This document shows, piece by piece, positions 34,701 to 42,688 of a stretch of DNA of 64,000 bases (position 1 is the first letter of the stretch; every line of letters starts with the position of its first letter). A program made the translations under genes and the position numbers. Source of the stretch: Streptomonospora alba (GTDB lineage Bacteria; Actinomycetota; Actinomycetes; Streptosporangiales; Streptosporangiaceae). The DNA lies in NCBI RefSeq assembly GCF_000826685.1, contig NZ_JROO01000014.1:1-64000 (forward strand), given 5' to 3'. A model generated the notes under the pieces. That model worked only from the letters and a program-made list of their open reading frames with translations, made no database searches and was not told the DNA's origin.

Positions 34701-37532
34701 TCAGCGGAACATGCGGGCCAGATCCACTCGGGAGCGGATGTTGAGCTTGCGGAATATCCCGCGTAAGTGGTGCTCGACGGTGCGCGGGCTGATGAACATG
34801 TGCGCCGCCACCTCGCGGTTGGTGGCCCCTTCGGCGACCAGCAGCGCGATCTGGTGCTGCTGGGCGGTCAGTCCGTGGTCGCCGGAGTCGGCGCGGTCCT
34901 GCTGCTCGGCCGCGGGCTCGGGATCGCCGATCGCCCGCAGTTCCCCGCGCGCCTGCTCCACCCACAGCCGCGCGCCGATCCACTCGAAGGTCTCCAGCGC
35001 CTCGCGCAGGTGCTCGCGAGCGCGCCCGGGGAAGCGGTTGCGGCGCAGCGTCGTGCCGTAGAGCAGGGCCGTGCGAGCCCGCTCGACGTCGTCGTCGCCG
35101 CAGGCCCGGTGCAGCCGCAGCGCCTCCTCGAATTGTTCGGCCGCGTCGTCGGACGCGGCCAGCAGCCCCCGGCAGCGCGCCGTGATCGCCAGGCTGCTCA
35201 GGCTTCCGGTGGCCTCGGCCCACGCCTCGTAGGGCGCCAGCGCGGTCTCGGCGCGCCCGTACTCGCCGGTGCGCGCGCAGGCCTCCACGAAGATCGGGGC
35301 CGTCATCAGCCGCATCGTGGGGTGTCCGTAGCCCGGTCCGGCGTGATTGAGCACCCGCAGTCGGGAGAACGCGCCGTGCGCGTCGCCCTGGGCGAGTTCC
35401 AGCAGGGCCAGCGCCCACGAGCTCAGCGCGATCGGCAGTCCCAGGCTGTTCTCGCAGGACTGCTCGGCCACAGCGCGGGCGCGTTCGTGGCAGGTCTCGG
35501 CGTCGCCCTGGATGGCGGCGAGCAGGCTCAGCGCGGCCAGGTGATGGGTGGCGCAATTGGGCTGGTCGGTCTCGCGGGCCAGCCGCAGCCCCGTCATGCA
35601 GTTGCCGATGCCCGAGGGGAAGCGGCCGCTCCAGAACTCCGAGTAGACCAGGAACTCCAGCGCCTGGGGCACCGCCGCCAGCGCACCGCGGCGCCGGGCG
35701 ACCGACACCGCGCGTGTGGCCAGGGCGTGCACCAGCGGGGCGTCGCCCAGCCGCAGGCCGGCGATGCTCGCCCAGATCAGCTCGGCCGGGGTGTCGACCT
35801 CCTCGGCCAGGTCGACCGCCTGCCGCAGCGGGGCCGCCGCGGCCGCGTAGTCCCCGGCGAACGAGAGCGCGCACCCGTCCATGAATGCGAACGCCAGGCG
35901 CATGGCCGGCGGGTCGTTGTCGCGGGCCAGCGGGGCCAGGCGGCGCGCGGCCGCGGCGTGGCGCACCGGGTCGCCGGCGAAGGACGCGGCGTCGGCGGCG
36001 CGCATCAGCGAGCGCACGGCCAGCTCGCGGTCGTGGGGCACCAGCTGTTCGGCCGTGGCCAGCAGCGAGTCGGCGGTGTCGATCGCGTTGCCCTCGCGCA
36101 GCCGGATCTGGCCGCGGATCAGTTCCAGCACTCCGGCCTGGCGCGGGGTCACGGCGTCGGGCTCGGCCCGCTCCAGCAGCTCCGAGGCCCGTTCGGGCAT
36201 CCCGGACAGCCACGCGTCCTGGGCGGCGGTGGACAGCCGACAGGCCCGCAGCCGGGGGATCGGGGTCAGCTCGGCGGCCTGCTCAAGCGCTGCCGAGGCC
36301 ACCGAATGGCCGTTGAGCTCCTTGGCGGTGTCGGCGGCCGCGGCCAGCTCGGCCGCCAGCTCGGAGTCGGGGCCCTCGGCCGCCGCGGCGCGGTGGCCCG
36401 CGTACCGCGAGGGATCGCGCTTGGGGTCCAGCACGCGTGCCAGCCGTGCGTGCGCGGCCCGCCGCCGCACAACGGGGGCGGACTGGTAGACGGCGGTCTG
36501 CAGCAGGGGGTCGGTGAACACCACCTGAGCGCCGTCGATGCGCACCAGCCCCGCGTTCTCGGCCGGCTCCAGATCGCCCACGGTCACCTCCGGCCGCCCC
36601 GCCGCACGCACCAGCTCGTCGGCGCCGCACTCGGGATCGGCCGCGGCCAGCAGCAGCAGGTGGCGCGCGGGCTCGGGCAGTGCCTCCACGCGCGGGGCGT
36701 AGGCGCTGCGCAGCTGGGCGGGCAGCGCGAGCGTGCGCGGCAGCGGCCGGGCGCCCGACAGCTGGTCGCGCGACAGCGCCGCGGTGAAGCCGCGTGCGGC
36801 CAGCGGGTTGCCGTGGGCGGCGCGCACCAGTTCGGCGCGCACCCCCGCGGCGATCCCGCCGGGCGCGGCGTCGCCGAGCACCTCGCTGACGGCCGCGTCG
36901 GGCAGAGGGCTCAGCGTGACGGAGGGGATGCCGGGCACTGCGGGCTTGGGAGAGTCGTCGCGGGCGGCGAAGACCATCGCCACAGGGTCGGTGCCCAGTC
37001 GGCGCGCGGCGAAGGCCAGCGCGTCCAACGAGGCCGAGTCCATCAGGTGCGCATCGTCGACGCAGACCAGCAGGGGAGCGGAGTGGCCCAGCAGGCACAG
37101 CAGCCGCAGCACGCCGATGGAGAGGGGGAAGCGGTCGCTCTCGGCGACCTGGCCGCTCTCCATCGCCTGCTCGATGGCCGCTTCCTGCTGGGCGGGCAGG
37201 TCGCCGACGCGGTCGGCCACCGGGCGAAGCAGGCGCTGCAGACCGGCGAAGGGCATGGCCGACTCGGGCTCGGCGCCGGCCGAGCTGAGCACCATGGCGC
37301 CCTTGAGCACCATGGCGTCCTGGGGACGCGAGCGGTGGACCTCCGGGGTGCGCGCGACCTCGCACGCGTGCTCCACCAGGGCCGTCTTGCCGATGCCCGG
37401 GCCTCCGCAGACCAGCAGTGCGGTGCCCTGGCCGGCGCGCGCGCCGGCCAGGGCGTCGGTGAGCATCCGCTGCTCCGTCTCGCGGCCCCGGAGACGGATC
37501 CCGGGGGGCGGCGAGGGGGTTCCACTGGGCAC
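34701..37532 (-). CDS. LAL-type LuxR transcriptional regulator
   Basis: A 943-residue STAND/LAL regulator. An N-terminal P-loop ATPase (GRETEQRMLTDALAGARAGQGTALLVCGGPGIGKTAL; Walker B LLVCVDDAHLMD) is followed by about 500 residues of helical TPR-like repeats and a C-terminal LuxR helix-turn-helix (LTAQQHQIALLVAEGATNREVAAHMFISPRTVEHHLRGIFRKLNIRSRVDLARMF). Members switch on neighbouring catabolic or transport operons when a ligand binds. Here the liv-type operon lies directly downstream on the same strand. The start is uncertain: GTG 37532 is preferred, GTG 37547 is possible, and earlier in-frame codons encode non-protein-like sequence. Confidence 0.88.
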   Translation of the reverse strand: MPSGTPSPPPGIRLRGRETEQRMLTDALAGARAGQGTALLVCGGPGIGKTALVEHACEVARTPEVHRSRPQDAMVLKGAMVLSSAGAEPESAMPFAGLQRLLRPVADRVGDLPAQQEAAIEQAMESGQVAESDRFPLSIGVLRLLCLLGHSAPLLVCVDDAHLMDSASLDALAFAARRLGTDPVAMVFAARDDSPKPAVPGIPSVTLSPLPDAAVSEVLGDAAPGGIAAGVRAELVRAAHGNPLAARGFTAALSRDQLSGARPLPRTLALPAQLRSAYAPRVEALPEPARHLLLLAAADPECGADELVRAAGRPEVTVGDLEPAENAGLVRIDGAQVVFTDPLLQTAVYQSAPVVRRRAAHARLARVLDPKRDPSRYAGHRAAAAEGPDSELAAELAAAADTAKELNGHSVASAALEQAAELTPIPRLRACRLSTAAQDAWLSGMPERASELLERAEPDAVTPRQAGVLELIRGQIRLREGNAIDTADSLLATAEQLVPHDRELAVRSLMRAADAASFAGDPVRHAAAARRLAPLARDNDPPAMRLAFAFMDGCALSFAGDYAAAAAPLRQAVDLAEEVDTPAELIWASIAGLRLGDAPLVHALATRAVSVARRRGALAAVPQALEFLVYSEFWSGRFPSGIGNCMTGLRLARETDQPNCATHHLAALSLLAAIQGDAETCHERARAVAEQSCENSLGLPIALSSWALALLELAQGDAHGAFSRLRVLNHAGPGYGHPTMRLMTAPIFVEACARTGEYGRAETALAPYEAWAEATGSLSSLAITARCRGLLAASDDAAEQFEEALRLHRACGDDDVERARTALLYGTTLRRNRFPGRAREHLREALETFEWIGARLWVEQARGELRAIGDPEPAAEQQDRADSGDHGLTAQQHQIALLVAEGATNREVAAHMFISPRTVEHHLRGIFRKLNIRSRVDLARMFR

Positions 37533-37986
37533 GCACTCAACGTACACAGGACCTGGATCACGCCGACAGGTGGTGCGGGCCACACTGGTGATTTCCCTGA
37601 TACCCCGTTGCGTGATGCGAGCGGCGCCGCTGGTAGCGGCGGCGCGCACCAGGGTACGCAGGCGGCGGAGCCGCGGGCGCCGGCCGTGCCGCGCACTACG
37701 GCGGACCACCTGCGCACGGGTGAGACCGACCGGTCGGTCTCACCCGTGCGGGAGCAGGATGAAGCCGCTCGGACATGCGGCCCGCGGACTACCCGTCTCC
37801 CGCATCGCGAACGCGTATCGAACTGACGTACGAAAGTCCCGGCGGTTCCGGTATGCTCTGAGTCACACCGGCCGCCCCGGGATGAAGTCCCGCGGCGCGC
37901 ATCGCGACATTTCCTACGGGCGACCCGTTCGGTGCGCCCTTCACCGCTTCGACCTGCCTTCCGGGCACTCATCTCATGGGGCGATC
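37533..37986. promoter_or_regulatory. Divergent regulatory region with 38-bp perfect palindrome
   Basis: About 450 bp between the LAL regulator and the BNR-repeat gene. It contains GTGA-N16-GGTAGC at 37612-37637 (weak SigB-type match, plus strand) and the 38-bp palindrome at 37713-37750. No gene is supported. Confidence 0.6.
37713..37750. repeat. Perfect 38-bp palindrome (candidate TetR-type operator)
   Basis: The half-site CGCACGGGTGAGACCGACC is followed directly by its exact reverse complement, with no loop. The core GACCGACCGGTCGGTC is the style of TetR-family operators in actinobacteria. Lack of a loop and position in a divergent promoter region favour an operator over a terminator. Confidence 0.75.
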
Positions 37987-39090
37987 ATGACGTATCTCCT
38001 GGTCATCGGGACACGAAAAGGACTGTTCACCGCCACCGGCGACGACGAGCGCCGCACTTGGCGGGTGCGCGGACCGCACCGCCTGGACAGTGAGGACTAC
38101 GCCAACATGGCCGGCGTCTACGCGGTGGGCATCGATCCCCGCACGCGCCGGATCCTGGCCGGAGCCGAGAGCTCCCACTTCGGGCCCAGCGTCTGGTACA
38201 GCGACGACCTCGGCGGGAGCTGGCACGAGCCGGAGCGGACGCCGATCGCCTTCCCCGAAGACGTCGACGCCTCCTTCGCCCGGGCCTGGCACTTCGCCTT
38301 CGGTGACGAGCCCGGCACGGTCTACGCCGGCGTCGAGCCCACCGCCCTGTTCCGCTCCGGCGACGGCGGCGAGAGTTTCGAACTCGTGCGCGGGCTGTGG
38401 GACCACCCCCACCGCGGCGACTGGTGGCCCGGAGCGGGCGGCGCCGCCATCCACACGGTGATCCCCGGCCGGGTCGGCGCCGAGGGAACCGATCCCCGTT
38501 CCATGACCGTGGCCATGTCCACCGGCGGCGTTTACCAGACGCGCGACGGCGGGGCCTCCTGGAAGCCGGCCAACCGCGGCATCAGCGCCGTCTTCCTGCC
38601 CGAGGACGACCCCGAGTACGGCCAGTGCGTACACAAGGTCGCCATCGGCAGCGACGGCGAGTTCTACGCCCAGAACCATCACGGCGTCTACCGCAGCACC
38701 GATCCCGCCGCCGGGTGGACCTCCATCGCCGAGGGCCTGCCTACCGACTTCGGGTTCTCGTATGTGACCCACCCGCACGTGCCCGGTACCGGATACGTGT
38801 TCCCCGTGGTCAGCCAGGTCTGCCATCTGCCGCCCGACGGCCACCTGGCCGTCTACCGCACCGAGGACGCGGGCGCGAGCTGGCATCCGGCCGTCAAAGG
38901 GCTGCCCGAGGACCCCTACTACGGGATCGTGCTGCGCGACGGCGCCTGCACCGACGGCGCCGCCGACCCCGGCTTCTACTTCGGCACCCGCACCGGCGAC
39001 GTCTTCTGCGCCACCGACTCCGGCGGCGAATGGACCCGGGTGGCCGCCCACCTGCCCGACGTGCTGTGCGTGCGCGCGCTGGAGGTGTGA
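37987..39090 (+). CDS. BNR-repeat / exo-sialidase-fold protein
   Basis: A 367-residue beta-propeller protein of the 'WD40/YVTN/BNR repeat-like' or 'exo-alpha-sialidase' type. Asp-box-like repeats (S-x-D-x-G-x-x-W/F) recur: WYSDDLGGSWHEP, FRSGDGGESFELV, YQTRDGGASWKPA, YRTEDAGASWHPA, ATDSGGEWTRVA. The N-terminus YLLVIGTRKGLFTATGDDERRTW is typical. No signal peptide is present, so it is cytoplasmic and unlikely to be a true sialidase. The downstream MoaD-like gene is 4 bp away; the pair is, to my knowledge, conserved in actinobacteria and of unknown function. Confidence 0.8.
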   Translation: MTYLLVIGTRKGLFTATGDDERRTWRVRGPHRLDSEDYANMAGVYAVGIDPRTRRILAGAESSHFGPSVWYSDDLGGSWHEPERTPIAFPEDVDASFARAWHFAFGDEPGTVYAGVEPTALFRSGDGGESFELVRGLWDHPHRGDWWPGAGGAAIHTVIPGRVGAEGTDPRSMTVAMSTGGVYQTRDGGASWKPANRGISAVFLPEDDPEYGQCVHKVAIGSDGEFYAQNHHGVYRSTDPAAGWTSIAEGLPTDFGFSYVTHPHVPGTGYVFPVVSQVCHLPPDGHLAVYRTEDAGASWHPAVKGLPEDPYYGIVLRDGACTDGAADPGFYFGTRTGDVFCATDSGGEWTRVAAHLPDVLCVRALEV

Positions 39091-39094
39091 GTCG

Positions 39095-39424
39095 ATGAGT
39101 GTGACGGTTCTGCTGCCGCAAGTCCTGCAGTCCGATGCGGGGGGAGCCTCCCGGGTCGACATCGCCCTCGTCGCCGCGGCACCCGCGGGAGGTCCGCCTC
39201 CCGCGGAGGGAGGCCGCGAGCACGCCACGCTGCGCGCCGTCCTGGACGAACTCGCCCGCCGCCATCCCGGCCTCGACCGGCGCATCCGCGACGATCAGGG
39301 CCGACTGCGCCGCTACGTCAACGTCTTCGTCGACTCCGACGAGTGCCGCGCCGTCGGCGGCCTCGACACTCCGGTTCCCGACGGAGCCGAGGTCCGCGTC
39401 CTGCCGTCGGTCGCCGGCGGCTGA
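39095..39424 (+). CDS. MoaD/ThiS-family small sulfur-carrier or ubiquitin-like protein
   Basis: A 109-residue beta-grasp protein ending in the diagnostic Gly-Gly (VLPSVAGG), which in MoaD/ThiS/SAMP proteins is adenylated and thiocarboxylated or conjugated. The core ATLRAVLDELARRHPGLDRRIRDDQGRLRRYVNVFVDSDECRAVGGLDTPVPDGAEVRVLPSVAGG is typical of stand-alone MoaD-like proteins. No molybdopterin or thiamine genes are near; the partner is the BNR-repeat gene 4 bp upstream. Its exact role is unknown. Confidence 0.85.
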   Translation: MSVTVLLPQVLQSDAGGASRVDIALVAAAPAGGPPPAEGGREHATLRAVLDELARRHPGLDRRIRDDQGRLRRYVNVFVDSDECRAVGGLDTPVPDGAEVRVLPSVAGG

Positions 39425-39444
39425 CCGCGCAAGCCGCATGCGAC

Positions 39445-39480
39445 GCGGGCGGCGGTTCCGGCACCGGAACCGCCGCCCGC
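39445..39480. terminator. Bidirectional terminator between the MoaD-like and TetR genes
   Basis: Perfect 16-bp stem with a GCAC loop between two convergent genes. Confidence 0.85.
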
Positions 39481-39497
39481 CGCCGTGAGCGAGCCCC

Positions 39498-40136
39498 TCA
39501 TACCTGCTCGTGTCCCGAGGCCGCCGCGCCGCCGCGGCCTCCGGCGAAGGAGCCCCAGGCGGCCATCGCGGTGTCGACGACCGCGTTCGCCTGATCCAGC
39601 GTGAACCCGTCGCGGGCCTGGACCGACAGCCCGTGCAGCACGGTCAGGTAGTAGTCCGCCACGGCCTCAAGGTCGGTCGACGGCGCCAGCTCGCCTTCGG
39701 CCGCGCCGCGCCGGAGCCGGGCGAGGAGGTTGGCGCGGTCGCCCGCCCGGCACGCCGCGAGGTAGCGGCCGACCCCCTCGTTGGCCGCAGTGAGGTTCAT
39801 GCCCGCCAAGACCACCATGCATCCGCGCGGTGTGGCGGGATCGACGTAGGCGGCGGCGTTCTCCCGCAGCATCGTCTCGACCGCCTGCCGCGCCGTGGGA
39901 CTGGCGGCCAGAGCCTCTTCGCCGGTCGCGCTGTCGGAGCTGTAGAGCTCGACGGCCTCGCGGAAGACCTGCTCCTTCGAGCCGAACGCCGCGTACAGGC
40001 TCGTCGAGGTGATCCCCATCGCCGAGGTGAGCGCGCTGAGCGAGGTGCCCTCGTAGCCGTGTTCCCAGAAGAGCACCATCGCCATGCGCAGCGCCGCCGT
40101 CCTGTCGAACTGGCGCGGGCGTCCCCGTGCCGGCAT
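39498..40136 (-). CDS. TetR-family transcriptional regulator
   Basis: A 212-residue repressor. The N-terminal helix-turn-helix (GRPRQFDRTAALRMAMVLFWEHGYEGTSLSALTSAMGITSTSLYAAFGSKEQVFREAVELY) is TetR-type, and the C-terminal ligand domain is of the YxaF/AcrR-like kind (TPRGCMVVLAGMNLTAANEGVGRYL). It is transcribed divergently from an SDR gene with an inverted repeat between them, so autoregulation and control of the SDR/SMR operon are likely. ATG 40136 is preferred over ATG 40178 because GGAGGG lies 5 bp before it. Confidence 0.9.
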   Translation of the reverse strand: MPARGRPRQFDRTAALRMAMVLFWEHGYEGTSLSALTSAMGITSTSLYAAFGSKEQVFREAVELYSSDSATGEEALAASPTARQAVETMLRENAAAYVDPATPRGCMVVLAGMNLTAANEGVGRYLAACRAGDRANLLARLRRGAAEGELAPSTDLEAVADYYLTVLHGLSVQARDGFTLDQANAVVDTAMAAWGSFAGGRGGAAASGHEQV

Positions 40137-40186
40137 CGCGCTCCCTCCAGGCTCGGTTGACGCTCTCGTGGCGCCCATGCTAGCAA

Positions 40187-40208
40187 TTATGTAGCAATCG
40201 ATACATAA
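40187..40208. promoter_or_regulatory. Candidate TetR operator in the TetR/SDR divergent promoter
   Basis: TTATGTA-N8-TACATAA is a perfect 7-bp inverted repeat in an AT-rich promoter patch directly upstream of the SDR ribosome-binding site. Binding would block both divergent promoters. Confidence 0.65.
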
Positions 40209-40220
40209 AAAGGAGTGATC

Positions 40221-40961
<741 letters not shown>

Positions 40962-41025
40962 TGCTCGGCCACTACGGGAGCGGCAACAGGCGGGCCGCGC
41001 GGCGGACCCGCGGGAGAGGACGGAT

Positions 41026-41391
41026 ATGGCCTGGGGAGTTCTGGTCGTGGCCGGTCTGCTGGAGATCGTGTGGTCGGTCGCGCTCGACGAGGCGCACGGG
41101 CTGACCGAACCGGGGCCTTCGATCATCGGTATCGGCACCGCGCTGATCAGTCTCGCCCTGCTCAGCCGTGCGCTGCGCAGCCTTCCGGTCGGCACGGCCT
41201 ACGCCGCGTGGGTCGGCATCGGCGCCGTGGGCGTGGCGGCGGTGGGCACGCTCGCGCTGGGGGAGCCGTTCACCTGGACCAGAGCGTTCTGCATCGGCCT
41301 CATCATCGCGGGTGTCGTCGGATTGAACACGGACGGCAGGGCGTCGCCGCGGTCGGAGCGGGCCGGCGACGGGGCGGGGGGAACCGCATGA
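41026..41391 (+). CDS. SMR-family exporter subunit (Gdx/SugE-like), first of a pair
   Basis: A 121-residue four-helix small multidrug resistance protein. The essential membrane Glu lies in WGVLVVAGLLEIVWSVAL, and the Gdx-type motif LPVGTAYAAWVGIGAVG follows. Compared with its partner, its first cytoplasmic loop is acidic (ALDEAHGL), and the C-terminus carries a charged tail (about 20 extra residues). Paired SMR proteins with opposite charge bias form antiparallel heterodimers. Guanidinium or quaternary-ammonium export is inferred from the Gdx-like motif. Confidence 0.85.
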   Translation: MAWGVLVVAGLLEIVWSVALDEAHGLTEPGPSIIGIGTALISLALLSRALRSLPVGTAYAAWVGIGAVGVAAVGTLALGEPFTWTRAFCIGLIIAGVVGLNTDGRASPRSERAGDGAGGTA

Positions 41392-41726
41392 ACCCGGAGG
41401 CGTTCACCGCGTGGTCGGTGCTCGTCGTCGCCGGCCTGCTGGAGGCGGTCTGGGCACTGGCACTCAAGCGGGCCCAGGGGTTCACGCGGCCGCTGTGGGC
41501 GGTGTCGGGCGTCGCGGTGGCGGCACTGAGCCTGGGGCTGCTGAGCCACGCGCTGCGCACGCTGCCCGTGGGGACCGCCTATGCGGTGTGGGTCGGAATC
41601 GGAGCCCTGAGCGTGGCCGCAAGCGGAATGGCCTTCCTCGGTGAGCCCGTCTCGCGGCGCCGGGTGACATGCCTGGGGCTGATCCTCGCCGGTGTCGCGG
41701 GGCTCAACCTCGCCGGGCACGGCTGA
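41388..41726 (+). CDS. SMR-family exporter subunit (Gdx/SugE-like), second of a pair
   Basis: A 112-residue four-helix SMR protein overlapping its partner by ATGA. The membrane Glu lies in SVLVVAGLLEAVWALAL, the first loop is basic (ALKRAQGFTRPLW), and the motif LPVGTAYAVWVGIGALSVA is Gdx-like. The opposite loop charge to the first subunit supports fixed opposite topologies within a heterodimer. Confidence 0.87.
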   Translation: MNPEAFTAWSVLVVAGLLEAVWALALKRAQGFTRPLWAVSGVAVAALSLGLLSHALRTLPVGTAYAVWVGIGALSVAASGMAFLGEPVSRRRVTCLGLILAGVAGLNLAGHG

Positions 41727-41870
41727 CGCCGCCCCGGCACGCCGGAGTCCCCTGGAGGGGCTCGGCGAGGCGGCTGCACCGCCTGCGGGCAGGAAGGCGC
41801 ACAGCCGGTGCCCGGCGCCCCTCCGGTAGCGATCGCCGCCCCGGCCGACGCGGGACGCGGTCCGCACCGG

Positions 41871-42338
41871 TCAGGGCACGTACACCGTGGCGCCTTCGGA
41901 GCGGGCCCGCAGGGCGCCCGTGAGTCGGGGGGCGAGGGCGGGGTGGAGCATGCCGGCCGCGGAGTCGGGCTCGACGAACGCGTAGTCGTCGAGTTCCTCT
42001 TCCTGCAGCGTGATCGCTGCACCCGAGTCGATCGTGCCGCAGTCGAAGACGAAGGACAGGAACGGCTTGGGGCGTACGCCGCGCGGCGCGCTCCACTGCA
42101 GGGCGAGCAGTGTCCCGGCGGTGCGGCGCAGCCCCACCTCCTCGGCGACCTCGCGCTCGCAGGCCAGGTGCGGCGCCTCCCCGTCCTCGACGACGCCGCC
42201 GGGCAGGGTCCAGTGCTCCCGGTAGTTGGGATCGACCAGCAGCACGCGTCCGGCCTCGTCGGTGATGAGCCCGAATGCGGCCAGGTAGGCCGTGGGCAAC
42301 GAGGCGAACCACTGCTCAGGAGGGAGGAATCGCGCCAT
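41871..42338 (-). CDS. Nudix hydrolase
   Basis: A 155-residue Nudix protein with a complete box (G-x5-E-x7-REVAEEVGL in [25 protein letters not shown]), which binds Mg2+ and hydrolyses a nucleoside diphosphate linked to another moiety. The rest ([47 protein letters not shown]) is typical of small actinobacterial Nudix enzymes of unknown substrate. The internal ATG at 42338 is chosen because the upstream extension is Pro-rich and not protein-like, and GGAGG-type bases precede it weakly. Confidence 0.88.
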   Translation of the reverse strand: MARFLPPEQWFASLPTAYLAAFGLITDEAGRVLLVDPNYREHWTLPGGVVEDGEAPHLACEREVAEEVGLRRTAGTLLALQWSAPRGVRPKPFLSFVFDCGTIDSGAAITLQEEELDDYAFVEPDSAAGMLHPALAPRLTGALRARSEGATVYVP

Positions 42339-42688
42339 ACCCGCAGCGTAGGACGTGGCGGTGCACAGGGCGACGCCGCCCCGGGGCACCGGTGGAAACG
42401 CCGGAGGCCCCGCCGGCGGGTGCATCGGACCCCGCGTCCCCAGGGACACGATTTAATCTACGTTGTAAAGGTGATGGTTCGGATGCATCCACCCCCTAGA
42501 CTGATCGCCGACCACGGCGCGGGTGCGGGCCGTTCTCCCACAGCAGCGGCTCCACCCTGCCAGCGGTGCCGCGATCGGCGGCGCGCCGGCGGAGCGCGGC
42601 TTCGACGCGGCCGAGAACCGCACCGGTGTGGCTACGATCGCAAGGGTCGGGCCACTCATCGACACAGCGGGAATGCGGAGGTACGGAC

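Noticed and set aside
34767-37826. 1019-codon plus-strand open frame opposite the LAL regulator
   Set aside because: No recognisable domain; the opposite strand encodes a P-loop ATPase with LuxR helix-turn-helix.
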